From Trichoplax adhaerens (taxonomy: Eukaryota > Placozoa > Uniplacotomia > Trichoplacea > Trichoplacidae), in the NCBI RefSeq assembly GCF_000150275.1, contig NW_002060960.1, positions 579,316 to 643,315 of the forward strand: DNA of 64,000 nt. The letters run 5' to 3'. The position numbers were made by a program, and so were the translations under genes. This document shows, piece by piece, positions 49,801 through 63,399 of the stretch (position 1 is the first letter of the stretch; each line of letters begins with the position of its first letter). The notes beneath the pieces are model-generated. The model searched no databases and was not told the origin of the DNA. It was given only the letters and a program-made list of their open reading frames with translations.

Positions 49801-49976
49801 TCCTGTATCGTAATGTACAAAAAATGATTTCGCAAACTAAAATGGTTATCTTCTACTGACAGCGATTTAGAGAATTAACAACACCAAGAGATGATAAGTT
49901 TGGTGATTTGCAAGTGAGCTACTTAGAACACAAGATCAGAAAGGAAAACGTTACTTTGGCAGAGCAAAATGTGTAA
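46847..49976 (+). CDS. SLC6-family Na+/Cl- dependent transporter, paralog B, 11 coding exons
   Basis: Exons: 46847-47006, 47208-47342, 47471-47759, 47959-48091, 48186-48424, 48523-48647, 48751-48863, 49065-49296, 49393-49499, 49596-49763, 49863-49976. All junctions are GT..AG and phases close; 1815 nt, 604 aa. It is a close paralog of the gene at 27961-30858, with the same TM1 ([16 protein letters not shown]), TM6 ([21 protein letters not shown]) and chloride-site residues, so similar amino-acid-type transport at the plasma membrane is expected. The N-terminus is short and acidic with a Lys run. EL2 has [10 protein letters not shown], then a Thr/Ala/Pro-rich insert with two NAT sequons before EEYWK. 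Relative to paralog A, it lacks the separate six-codon first exon and the intron after helix 8 (ICQ|GG). It gains an intron at MDSQ|FAF and one near the C-terminus (WSD|RFRE). The C-terminus ends AEQNV. Confidence 0.95.
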
Positions 49977-52900
49977 TATTTCAATTGGTTGTCTATTTGA
50001 TTTGTTCAGTTAGTTATCAGCTACCGAATTTTTTGAATGCTCATCGATTGCTGTAATTTATGGCATGTATTTAAGAATTATCTCTTACAACCGTAAATGA
50101 TATTACTCAACAATATATAAGCAAAATGTTTAATTTTGAATATACCCCATTTAGCATCCCATTAAAATTAATTAAAACTATTTTACTTGATATGGTGGAA
50201 TCTATTCTTGATGATTTTGTAAATGCCATATTCGTTTTCAGTAACGTTAATATAAAAATATGAAATTAACACTTCACATACCCCAACGTATAACCGTGAA
50301 TAACACTTATCAAAGAGATGAGGAGTTTACCGGATGATACAAAATACTTTTACTTCAAAAGCGGTGTGGTTGACACGACACCTGTTATTTGTATAGTTAG
50401 TAATGAGCCAAAGTTCTATTTTAAAGCGGTTTACCCCTGGCTTCAATTTAAGAGCTATTTGTTAGTGGAAATACTTCCTTCTTTGGCAACGATCTACCTA
50501 ATGGCTAATAATGTTGTCGTATTTTGAGAGAAATATTGCAACATTCTTGATTTATGAAGTGCTAATTAAGTTAAAGTATTGCTTTTGGTTCATACGCTGC
50601 TGTAAAATTATAGTAATCACTATGTTAGAGGATGGCTAACTTAAAATTTCATCGAAATGACTATTTTTCAACAATAAAGGTTGATTATTAATATGGAAGC
50701 AGTTGTTTGTTTTAGTTGCTTGATTATGCTGTGACTTAAACTATTGACGGAATTGTAAAGCAGCTCTTATTTAACGCTACGGGATAAGTAAACTTGCCTG
50801 TAGGTAATTGCAATTAGCTAATGCATACGGTGAAATGTCGAATCACATTTTTTATCACTTTCATAACAATAAATGACTAGTAATTCATAGTAGTGCAATT
50901 TAAAAAGCCTTATGTGATACATACCATGTGACATGTACTTTGCAATATATGTTATGGTTGTGATTACGTGATATAGCAGCAGTTCTGAGCGATAAGATAT
51001 TACAGTTGCAAATTTACGCCACAGCCAAAGTGTGTGCTATATATAGTGTAATTTATTTCGGAAAATATGAAAGCCACGTAATATTTTTACTTGGGCGTTA
51101 TAATACAAATCTGAATGATGCTTTAGTTTTCAAGAGTACTACAGACGTTATTGGGCATTATGTAATATGCTATAAAACGAGTCTACAACCACTCTAAGTC
51201 AAAATTTCATTTAGTACCGCTATAAATTAGTTTATAATTAAATATAGCGTTCAGTTGTGATACCCGATACTGTATTAAATGTATGAATCCTTCTAGAGAT
51301 ATAGAGATGAAATATAGCAAGTGTTATAATTGAAACTAGCGAAACCAGTGAAAAATTTCCACGGAATGTAATGCTATTTTAAGTTAATAGTTGTAATAGA
51401 GTTAAGAGGTCCAAAACTCCTTGATATTAAAATATATTAGCTAATATGAAATTTAGTCCTATATTATATTCGGTAACATTTAAAGTACTGCACTATATAC
51501 AATACGTTAAGTGAAAGCTGCACGATGTTTTATCCTAGTCGATCATTTCCATTTAGCAATGTAGCCTTAATGCTGATATTCTTTAACGCTCGCGCCCTTG
51601 ATAAAGCAGAGACTACTAAACAACAGTGCTAAAAGAGAGAGTGACTGTCAACGACTTTCGTCGGCCAAAATGCGAAGGCTAACTATTTATCAGTCCCTAG
51701 TTAAAGCGACATGTACAATAATTGTCTATATTTACAATACTTTGTCTGTTAAGTTAAGACTACACGAAAGTAAGATTGAAAATTTAATTTGGTTTAATTC
51801 ATTCATAAAGTTATAAATTACAGGCGATTCGTTATGTGTATATAAAGTTATATGCTCAGTCTGGAAAATTGTACATGTGCAGTATTGCATGCGAAGTATA
51901 ACGAGCGATGGGTCTACCAGTAATTAATAATAATTAATAAAATACGCATATGCATTATCATTCTAGGCTAACTTCAATTTTTAATAATTCTGCTTGATGA
52001 TCAAGTGCGATATATTAATTTAGCATACGGAGAATTAGATAATTAGCCTGTGCATAAAAGACGCCGTCTGGTAGTGAATAGTAGCCAAAGCACTTGTACG
52101 ATTGGATAATTCTAGTCACTAAGTTTAGAGTGAATGAATGTTGGTATGATACTTGTCCAGAATTGTCTAATCATGCAATTGATACATCAGCTGCTTCTTA
52201 TTGTATTGTAAACTGAAAGTATTCTATAATTATAATATGAAAGTAATTTAATGTATTTAAAGATGATACTTCAATAGTATAGACTAAAGTGTCGTGATCG
52301 ATAGCAACTCACAATTTCGGATTTTTTTCTTATTTATGAGAAAGTTTTATTTGGATACTTTCGGTCAATAATTCAGTAGTAATGCTTTATGCAGTTGTTG
52401 CTCGTTAATAGTACTGGTAATTAAAGATTACAATGAAAATTATAATATCTAATTGATGATATTATGGGAATTATGATTTATTGTAATAGCCTTTCAGCTA
52501 TCGCGCGGAGGCTACACAGGTATCCGGAAATGAAAGCAAAGTTTAGAACGTTAATTTTATTTTTACCGTGGCTATCTAATGTAAATAGGAGAATTTAGAG
52601 CAAGATAGATTAAATCCTGCTATATTTTTAGGCTTTAATACCGTTTCTGATTAATAAATTTTGCTTTTATTCTGCTATAAATTCAATGAAATTTCATGTT
52701 ACAGCATGCAACTATCCAACTTTTAAAAAAGATGCGTAAAATATTAACTTTGTGGTATGACTCTGCTGCTTAACTATTATTGCTTTCGTAGTAATGATGA
52801 GTCATGATAGCAACCATAAATTCATTGCACGATAGATAATTCTTACATTTTAACCAAATTGTAAGACTTAATCTCTGCCAAATGGTTAATAACTGGCTCT

Positions 52901-53780
52901 AATCACTACTCTTGTAGCGAAAATACTTTAGTTCAGATGTTGAACTGGAGTCACTTTTACTCATATAATTTTTCCTAAAATAATTGTTGTTAAAAATAAT
53001 GATCTTAATATTCCAGTTTACAAAAGTTAACTTTAAATTAATTGCTTGGGCTATTTACATACTATTTTCGCATTCTGTAGGTGTAAAATTATTAATTTTA
53101 GTATAATGATAAACCCTGGATATTTTGTATGAAATAAGATTTCGTTAAACTTGAGCATTAGCAAAATTTCGTCTAATTAACAGCTATTACAACTTACTGC
53201 ACTTACTCATGCTAACATGTAATGTAGAAACTGTTTTCATATTATCACACCGAATAATCCATGCTAATAACGAAATCTCATAGGTCTTTTAAATTAAGTA
53301 ATCTTTACATGGAATTAAATGACTAGTTAACAATATACGCCAACTTCCTTCTACGAATTTACAAATAAGTAACATTTCCGAAAATTTATGTATAATAATA
53401 ATTTTAATTCATCGATATCCTGTCCGTCTTACGCCAGCTAAAAGTTACAAGTCGTGATTTACTCTTTATTAATGAATAATTTGAGTGTACTATTAGCGAG
53501 TCACAGCATTGCTTCTCTTATATTTATTTAACCTTAAGAATAAAATTACATTTCTGTACCGGTGCAACATCATTTATACAAGTTTTACTTATACAGTAGT
53601 AACGGCTCTTAAATGATTACTATTGCTTGCTACTAATTCTTCAACGCTGTAATTTACCGAAAAGTAGCAGTATTGCAACAATTGTTATTACGTTATGCAT
53701 CATTGTACCGCAAAATGAAGATTTTCCTCTCAAAATTGCTGTTGGGAAATAAATTACTGCCATATTCAAGTAGTATAAAT
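49977..53780. other. 3' flank of SLC6 gene B and gene-poor DNA
   Basis: AATAAA at 50673-50678, about 700 bp past the stop, is a possible poly(A) signal; weaker ATTAAA motifs lie nearer, around 50160. The frames at 50318-50527, 51006-51197 and 51598-51816 have no recognisable motif. No other element is seen. Confidence 0.5.
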
Positions 53781-53814
53781 TATAAAATTAATCTTACTGG
53801 AGGCAAGAGTGATA

Positions 53815-54290
53815 GTAGTAAGCTGTGGTGAGAGTGTGTAGTGCAGCCCCAAATATAGCTTAGATTACTATTATAAGACTGTACGAGAATAACTTAACTT
53901 GTAAGCTAGAGTGTAAGATTGTGTAAGAGTCTATTTGTAGAAGATGTTTACAGTACGTATTGTAGCGAATCTATTAAGATGTTTATATAAAGATCTGAGA
54001 TATAAATAGATTTGCGCTAAGTATGCTAGTACTGTAAGTATTGTATTGTAATGCTTTAAATAGACGCGCGAATTATGAATAGATTGCGCGATAGTAAATT
54101 TAGATCTGATCTTGCGACTTAATGGGCAAGATAAGATTTGTTACAGTAAAAGCATTCTGTAACTAATCGTATATAAATCGTGAATTTTGCTGTAATAAGT
54201 AGATTGTCAGATAGTCAGATAGTCCTTGGTAGTTAGACGAACCTAACTTCTGTAATAAAGTGAAATTTGCAAGAAACTGTACTTCTTGAT
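53815..54290 (+). mobile_element. Possible solo LTR-like block
   Basis: A block with higher G content than its surroundings. It begins with a G-rich stretch (TGGTGAGAGTGTGTAGTGCAG), carries a TATATAAAT motif near 54170, and has an AATAAAGTG motif about 80 bp later. This is the order expected in the LTR of a retrotransposon. No second copy, no clean TG..CA ends with target duplication and no flanking pol frame is visible. Low confidence. Confidence 0.2.
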
Positions 54291-54599
54291 TTATTGTTTT
54301 GAAGATCACTTTATCACAGAGTGATAGTTTAATAGCTACTCAAAGCGCAAAAAAAGCCTACTTCGCTTTATTTTCTGGCCTCATAGACTGTCGAACTTAT
54401 ATTAGGACATTACTCCGTTATAACTAGTTCTCTTTCTATTATAAAATATTTCGACATTTCATTACTTATGATAGTGAATAATTAATAAATTATTGTGATC
54501 AATTAAAAAGAACACGTGAACTTTAACTTATGACATATCAAAGTCTTACGACTTCAGCTGTAGACATGTCTGCTTCTAAAAGCTCACCTTAGCTCAACT

Positions 54600-56400
54600 T
54601 AATATCTTCGATCATATTTCATGAACGAACATCCATGAATGAGGTAGCTACTCATGAACAAAGTAGTAGAGGTCTTGCTCTAGTCCATCGGTATAATATC
54701 TTATTGGGGATTGCAGAAAATACAAACGACGATATTGTCTATTTATTACGTTAAATTCGAATTTTAATCAGTACAACAATCTCATGATTAGCTAACTAAG
54801 TACTGTACAAAGGTATAGTTTTTCCAATATAATTGGCAGCTATTGACTGTGATCAAGTCAAAAATATTCTAACAGGTTGTGATAGTATTTTATGAGATAC
54901 ATTATGCAAGAAATTGTCCAGTTGCTACTATAAGTTTCGATATAAAGATATCTTGATATTAATAGCATATAATGAGAATATTGCGTAGATAAATCATACA
55001 GCATTTTATGATGCTTCTTGCTAGAGATAGAAATCTTGTCGTCATCAAAGTAGTCAGATTAATCACCGTTGATAGTCCAGGTAAATTACCGTACTATTAA
55101 GTTCACTAAGCGCAAAAGTGACTAGTTACTATTATAAATTATAACGTAAAAACATCAAGTCATTATTATAGGAGTAAAAGAATCTTACTGCACTAAAAAC
55201 AGCGGTTTATAGTTCCTGAAACGTTCATTAAACCTCAAATCTATAAGTAATATCATAAATTTAGAATTAAAGATGATCACTTACTATTAAGGTACAGTAG
55301 GTAGTAATATAGCGCCGCCAAAGATACTTGTTGCAAAATATTTTATGATTAGTGAAATCGAACAGTCACGGGCATAATTTCTAATTGATGCGCAAGTAGT
55401 TACGAATAGGTATAATTATATTTTATAAATTTATATATTAAGCGTGAAATCATTAACATTATTATAAATTTTACTCTAACGATATTAATATATCAGTAAA
55501 AACTTTTGCTCTAGGTAAAGCGGGATCGCAACCTATAACTTTTTTCCTGCGCGAAATTGATTAATTATTACTACAAATCTCGAATTAGAAAAAGTCTAAA
55601 TTCTATTTATTTAGAAATAGAATCTTGCTACCGTTAAATCGTATGACATTTAATGATAGCTAGTCACTAATGAAATAGTGAGAAAGCATTGCTACGCGTC
55701 GTATATAATTATATATATACATAATTTTTGAATTTTGGAGGTCAAATCTTTATTAAGTTATAATAGTAAGAAAATCTTGCTACAGATGTAGTCTGTAGCA
55801 ATTTATTACGTCTGTTACATCACTTAAGTGTGCAATTGATCATATACTACTAACGATATAAATTTCGAATAAATGGTAACTTGGCATTAATAAAGTAGTA
55901 CCGTAAATTCTTGCCACAGGCGGACCGTGGGTACTGAGATAACATATAAGACAACACATTATACTGATAAAACTTTAAAATAGGATTATTGGTATTTCAA
56001 ATATGATATTTAAGTCTTAGGTTCTCTAAAGATGAGCAAGAATTGACAGATCATAGCTGATATAATATCCTCTAGAAATCTATTGTAATTGCCCAGATAT
56101 GAAAATTTGATTTCTGCTTCAGATACTATCAAACATATAGAGTCATATACAAGCTTTGCTGATAGTGTTTTAAACATAACATTTCGCTACGATATGCTGC
56201 GATATTGACGACACCACAAAGTGTATTTAAAATATGGATTTTAGTAATCTATAGATTTCTTATACGTCACTCTAGTCGAAGTTATTCACCCAAGATAACG
56301 ATTACTTATATTTTTATTTAAGTTATAAATCAATTATAAAAATATTGCTTTTACCTATAAAGATTAATAGAATTGCCACCAACTGATGGATATTTTACAT
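54600..56400. repeat. Possible degenerate tandem array, period about 125-170 bp
   Basis: A motif of the form (A)GTNNNAAAATCTTGCTACAG recurs in diverged form near 55025, 55175, 55320, 55500, 55625, 55775 and 55900. It is often preceded by ACGATATNAATTT-type sequence. Spacing is irregular. In AT-rich DNA some of this may be chance. Confidence 0.3.
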
Positions 56401-59400
56401 TTTGCCTTATTTTTATTCCATTTAGAATTCCATGGTACCTAATATCCCAATTTAGTAGCATAGCATAATTTATGTACCCTTGTACATTCATGTAACCGCC
56501 AATTCAAAGGTTTGGGTATGAAATTTCACAACTACAGCCACTATTCACATATATTTTCTAATAACGTCACTACTAAATCATTGCAATACACGCTATTAGT
56601 AGTATACAAGCATAATGTATGCACTGATAGTTGAAGTTGTACAAAATATATGTTGCAGTCATTTCTAAACATGGATAATAAAAAGTCCTCGATTTTGGAG
56701 TAGTAATTGAGATTATGTTACGAAAATGTTATAACAATTTAATCTATTGCTTATTACAATTAATATAAAATAACGGTAGGTATTCTAGTGATTATTTAAT
56801 AGTAGAAAACTAATGGTACGTTGGCTACAATGCATATTTGTAACACATTCTTGAAGTTTAAAATTTAATACTAAAACTTTAATTAGCAGATGCGAAGTTA
56901 GTAATCAACTAAAATTGGACGAAAACAACGACAGCGTCCTGTTTAAGCCAATTAAGTATTTCTAATAACTCTCTCTTCGTCTAAAGACAAGCTAGTCTTC
57001 CATTATTTATTAAATAAGTGTGTCATTGTCGATAAATCAGATCAAGTATTTATTTGCATACTTAAAACATCAGTAAGGACCTATCATTTCCGTTCATTTC
57101 TTCAATTTTATCAACTATTAAAAATCTGCAAAAATCACTTGTTTAATAAGAGATAGGTTATGTATGTACGAGTATGTGGTTTAAAGTGTATGGTCTCATT
57201 CTTACACTGTCTACCAGCATATGTAAATCTTGTATGCAATCTTATGCATACTTATCGTTTAACTGCAAGCTACGAGTAGATGCAGACAATATTGTCAAGT
57301 TTTCAATTAATTTTCGAATTTTTCAAAAGTTTGACGTAGTAGTTCAAAACATGTTAGTACTGCCTAGAATGATAAATTATCTTCTTTTCGCGTTTATGAC
57401 TAACCCTACTAGCTTGCAATAACTATAGGAAATAGCATTTATCCTATACACGTTTCGATGCTATTACATGTCCTAGATCAATATTTTATCCATCAATTCT
57501 GAGAAATTCGAATATATCGTTACAGTACTCGATTAGTAGATATCTCTAGAATTAATCATCCTGTATGCTCATTTAGGAAAACGATCTTGAGCTGTATTGA
57601 AGTTAACGTATGGAAATTGATGAGTTTATTTTAAATTAATAGAATCATTGAGTGAGAAGTAAGATCGCCTTAGAGATGAAGAACACTACTACTCAGTATA
57701 TATCCAAAGTAGAAATGTGTGAAAATACTTTGAAGTAATGAAGATTAGAATTCAATTTCAATAAAGTATAACTTATCCCACGAATGACGACTGGCCATCC
57801 TAACCGACTGGAGCAATGCTTCCGTAGTCTTTATTACTATTTCAATTATGAACGAGGGCTGAAAATGGCTTAGTAGTGCTTATTTTATACGTAATGTAAT
57901 CGTTGTTACATGAAGAATCCTAATCAAATTTCCGTTGTATTGGATTGTTGAATTAATTTCATAGATTATTTAAGGGTTTTGGAGTAACCTACATACTAGT
58001 TTTAGGCGACAGTGATCATCTGTAGGTACAATATAGTGATGTTAAAAGATAATCAAAATGATAATTTAGCAGGTGATATTGTGATGATTGGTAGATGAAA
58101 TTGAATAGGGTTGTTTTGAATCTTTTATCATGTATTTAAATTAGGGAGAAAGATTGCAAAGCAAGAAGATATCAGGGATGAATTATTTCTTTCTTATTTC
58201 AAACGTATTATTATTTTCTAATTCAATGCAGGAATGCTTTAGCCATGAATAATATAAAAGAATGGAATGAATTGACAATAAATAAAGTACATTCCACAAA
58301 AATAGTATGACTGTTCAATAATATTATGTCTGGATAATAGACATTGGATCTTTCAAATAGAACATAAGTTGAAGACCAATGTCAACATAACAAAGCTATG
58401 ATTCACACAATTGATTAATTTCCATGCATACCAATGCTAATTTTATCAGTTCTACCTTAATTAAATTGATGCCAATTTGATCAGTGCTGCCTTAATTAAA
58501 TGGATCTGGAATACTGGCATTAATGAATGATAAGAATGATCTGAAAGCATTGATGGTCAAAGTTATCCGTAATTATTCTCCTCTTCACTTGTCCATGCAC
58601 CACGATGGAGCTCTAACTCATACAGTTCTGATAAAAGGAGAGTTTGTTAAGATAAACGTTGGTAAACCAATTGATTAGTTTCAATGAGGCATCAACAATT
58701 CTACAGGTATTTGTGATGATTTCTTTCCTGTAAAAGATGTCGAATTCTAGTAGACGAATAATGATGGAATCAGTGATGAATATACAGTCTAAACCGCTAT
58801 TGCGTTATGGATTTAACTCCTGTACCTAATATGAGTAAGGGCACCATCTGCTGAGTGAGAATGGAAAAGAGCGAACATGACTAAAAGAGTTTCCTTTCTA
58901 GTGTACAGTCTACTCCTTAAACTGTTGATCAACATAAGTAATTGGTAATGTAATCATTTATATTTATCTTCTCCATTAGTAAGCATTGACTTTATGTTGA
59001 ACAACAGTCTTCTGTTTTTCCTGACCTATTTTCTAGCACATAGTTAATCAATCGCCTAATCGTATGTTCCATTGAGTCTAAAGTAACTAGAGCTCTTTTA
59101 CTTCGTTATCATCGAAAGGTGCTATAAGGGTAATTATTTAATCATTCATGACGTATAGTATTTAATGCAAAATTTAAAGAAGGGTATATCATTAATTTTC
59201 CCTAATATTTATTACTAATCTACCATATAATGTACAATGGTATGGTTCTTTGTCAAGAATTTCATGTAATTTCTGATAAAAGTTAAGGTATGCGTAAGTT
59301 TATAGCTGAGTTTAGGATAGTGGCTTAAATGGACAGAACGTAGTGATTAAAGTGATATCGAACTTATCGCTTACACCATCTGCTTTATTGATGGCCGCGA

Positions 59401-62400
59401 TATTATAGTTGTGGACTGCTTCAAAATGAATCATATCGGTCTATCAACAAAATACTGTAGGTTGATTTGGATACTCTTTCCATCTATTCCTGCTAGTCAG
59501 AATCAGTATTTACTGGCTTCTAAAACGGTTGAGGACGATTAAGTAATTATGATATTGATCTGAATTATTGTAATCTGAATCTATGCGTATGTTGTCTATT
59601 TTATTTAGACGGATGGATTCAGTTATCATAAGCTGATCGCTATTTCAATGATAGAGTAGTTGAAGATAGAGAGTCGTTTAGTTCTCAATCTGGGCTTGTA
59701 CCCCAGGGTTAATAATAGTTCATTTTTTGGGTGCGAAGATGATATCTTCTTGTCTTTGTGACTGTATCTTGATGAATTTCTGTAAAATTGAAGGGCGGAT
59801 TTTCAATTTTGAATTGGATTGCAGTTATCCCTCACGATTGTAATATCTACGTTAATGAAAGAGCAGTTTGAGAATAATTTTACGATCGTCCGTCTGGACT
59901 TGTATCCTAACATGGAAAATAGTCCATGGTAGAAATAATATATTCTATAATTATTGCGTCTACTGCAGACGTGATCATTTTTGAGCCTAAAAAAATTGAA
60001 TTGACGTCGGATTAAATCATCTCGCTATTGAGATAACTTGAAAGGTAACGATTGAATTGAAGTAAAAATGAATCAACAGACTCCATCATCCCTACTGAGT
60101 GCATCCAGTAGGAGGGCATCGCTGAATAGATAATAATGAATTTAAGTGGATGTGGGGCTCTATTCTAGTTCAAGAATAGCATTCTTTCTACCGTAGTTAA
60201 GTTGGCAAGGAATTAATATTACGTTAGTGCATCGATAGGATGATCGATCGCTGAGAAATGCCGGACAATATGGTCGAAAGCACGTGATGGTACAATTAAA
60301 TAAGGAAAAGGCGTTAAGAAAGCTGTTAGCAATAGTCACACTGTTTTTGTCATCATCATTAAGATTGTACTTGACTTCCTGGCCTATCAGCTTCTAACCC
60401 GATAGAAAGGAAGAAAGGCGTAGTAAAAGCGTTTGTAAAATATTAAAATGGATGGACAATAGCATAACCCGTTGCGACACCAAGCAATGCCCTATTGAAA
60501 AAATAGTAACTACGTTTCAACAGTCTGCTAGAGGCAGTGTGGACTATTGTTGATGTTGATGTTATCCAATATTTAAAAAGGATGTATCCCTACGTAGCCA
60601 AAGGCAACCATCGACGTCACGGGGACATAGTAATAGCAGGTGCAATGGTAATTATTTCAATCAAACGATATAATAAGGGATTTTTGCTGGCACGGATTAT
60701 TTATTCTTAGCGTTTGTGACTCTCGCGGGCCGCGTCGCTTGATACAACGGAAATACAAATTTTAATTCCTTTCGGATACGAATACTGCATCGTCAACTAC
60801 TCCATTCTCTCTTTTCTTCTTATCCTATCGTTCAAGGTAACTATTCCCAGTTAGGAATGAGTGATTGAATGTAATCATCGTTGTTTATCGTACAGTCTAG
60901 TTTGTATCTGTATTATTTTTATAATGTTGATGACTAGTTAAGCGAGCTTGAGTCGCTTGCTAATGTTTACGTTTTTTCCCTCGTCTTAAATGCTTCAATT
61001 TGCCGTCATGGGTGTTAATCGATAATTAAGATAGATCGATATTAATTTATATGAAACGATATTGCTTGTAGGCAATTCGATCCAATAGGTATTTTAGCTT
61101 ATTGCTCTACTTATCTTCTCTGTTGGATCGAATTAAAGACTTGACTAATGCAGTGAAAATTGCAATATTTATATATTTTCACTTTAAGTTAGACCTATCA
61201 AAGGAAACTGTTCTACGGTGGGTAAGAGGACAATATTATCCACCGTATTTGAAAGTTTGTTAACCTAGGGATAGATAATTTCAAACGATAGTAGCGCAAA
61301 GGGAACTACTTATGTTGATAGTAGTGCTAACGACAGCTTTACAAGTTTAGAATTATTCTATCGTACAATAGAGTGAAGAAGAGGCAATATTTTCTTTCCT
61401 CCTTGGAATAAGTTATCCTTTTAAGAAGCTTTTTCCCGACGCAGTTGTAGCGTAAACACTACATTACCTATCGATTTTGTTACATCTTTACCGACACTAT
61501 TTTATGCGCGCTTGTACACAATTTGGGCATAAATCGCCTTGGATAGGCTTTTCATTCTTGAATAATACAACAAGAACTTTATCCTCTCTCCTCAATCAAT
61601 CTAGAACAAAGATAAATTGTTTCATTTCATATATTTTCTAATGAAGAAATTGACACTATTTATCTGGATAGGATAGCAAATTTTTTTTGTTGTCAAGCTC
61701 ATCTTTTACCGTAGAAAATAAGCATTCTATATTCTTGTCAACGTGGATAAAATGATTGTCAAGATGTTGATGGCTTCTAGAAGGATGTAATATTGTTCAT
61801 CTTTTCAATCCCTATTTAACCAATGTGATCGTTGAGCACGTGAAATTTTGCTACTCTACTACCTAACTACAATTGAAAGACAACCTATCGCGTTAATTAG
61901 TGCATCGACATCGTTGATACCTATCCTCCGGTGGTAATTTAGTGTTGAGCATAAATTAGCCGCAATAAAATGGGTATAAAATCTAATTAAAGTTTATAGC
62001 ATCGTAAAAATGGAACTGATCTATTAAGAAATTGCAAGATCTGTCTTTTTCATTCTTGACAACGGACCATATGTTTAAATCATTCCAATCAAGCCTAAAT
62101 TCGATACAGTATACGAAAGTAATTCCATCTCAAGTTCGATTGTACCGGCAATGTAATTGAGACAATAATGGACATCCATTTTCACTAGTAAAATACAGAA
62201 AGGATCATGTTGAAGTAATTTATATATGGTCATAACGATTATTCTTGGTGATTGAATGTTTTTGCCCAAAATGCCAGTTTTATTAATCATTTTCCACCAT
62301 TTTTGATGTTATTATTGTGATGTTTACGAAAACCCAAGAGTTTCACTAATAAGCTATAGTACATCCTCTTGATTGCTCTATCTTTTATATTTATTCAGTA

Positions 62401-63399
62401 AATAAACGGGCTATGCATACAAAGTTGATCATTGACTGTTAATCAACGTATTCTGCCATGGTATTAGCCCCCTTGATATATAGAGTTACTTGATTTTTAG
62501 CTTAGTGATTGCTATTTCATCCGATGATTCATGTAGATAACACGTATCGCCGTGAAAAAAAAAAAAATTTAGCTTCCCGTAGAATATCCGTTGTGTGGGT
62601 TATTTTCCGTCATTGTAAATTTATTTAAGCATCACTTGAGGAAGGAAATCCATAGGAATAACCTATAAGTAATTTATATGAAACTATTAAACGAATCATT
62701 GGCTATTTGTCCAAAATGATGCTATTTTTGATCGCATCATGGTGAAGAGTTACGCTAAGCTCGAGAACAATTCGATCTAACGGCTCTCTAACCTAATTTA
62801 AACTTTGTAACTATCAACACGATTAAGCGCTTTTCTAGCCGGTTTACGTGGTTGCTAACCCCAAGTACAGAGTAGCAGTAAATGGCCTACAATACTATAG
62901 GACACTGTTGTCCAAGTTGCTTCTGTCTCATCGACACTACTGCTCTTGTAGTATTTATTTTGCCCAATAATGTCGCCAACGATTTATTTTTAGAGTTGGC
63001 CCAATATGCCTCAATTTGATGAATTTCGCCCTAACTCTATTCTTGTCCACAATAAAAAACAACATCACAATAGCCATGTAACGTTCTAGTTTTTCAACTT
63101 TTCAATAGCATATTACCTTGTTTTCATTACAATCATCGAATGGAGTAATAACATTGTGAAGTAAAAGCGCGCCAATGTTGACCATGGGGTGCTATTATGG
63201 CTGTTGTAACTGTTGTTTTAAGTCTACAAATGGCAAATTTTGTCTACGTTGATAATTGCCATTCAGAGTAATTGTCTTGCAAATTGCATGGAAGCCATAG
63301 AGAGCCTGAAGGGTGATTTTCTTCAAGACGCTTTGACGTCATGGAAGGGAGGGAAAAACACATGGTTTAAATTACTATGCTTAGTCATAGATTAATTCA
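56401..63399. other. Gene-poor DNA with scattered structure
   Basis: No supportable gene. Noted: a 36-bp direct duplication with TCAGTNCTNCCTTAATTAAAT at 58433-58504; two diverged similar blocks at about 59655-59760 and 59850-59960; a GC-richer, pyrimidine-tailed block at 60725-60837 ending in a donor (TTCAAG|GTAACT); a 12-bp inverted repeat AATTCGATCCAA / TTGGATCGAATT at 61074-61134; a hairpin TACGGTGGGTAA / TTATCCACCGTA at about 61215-61248; and an A run near 62557. The frame at 62075-62290 is not convincing. Confidence 0.5.

Noticed and set aside
62840-63080. Minus-strand peptide echo (KFIKLRHIGPTLKINRWRHYW) that might be transposase-like
   Set aside because: Stops interrupt it in every frame and no catalytic motif or terminal repeat was found.
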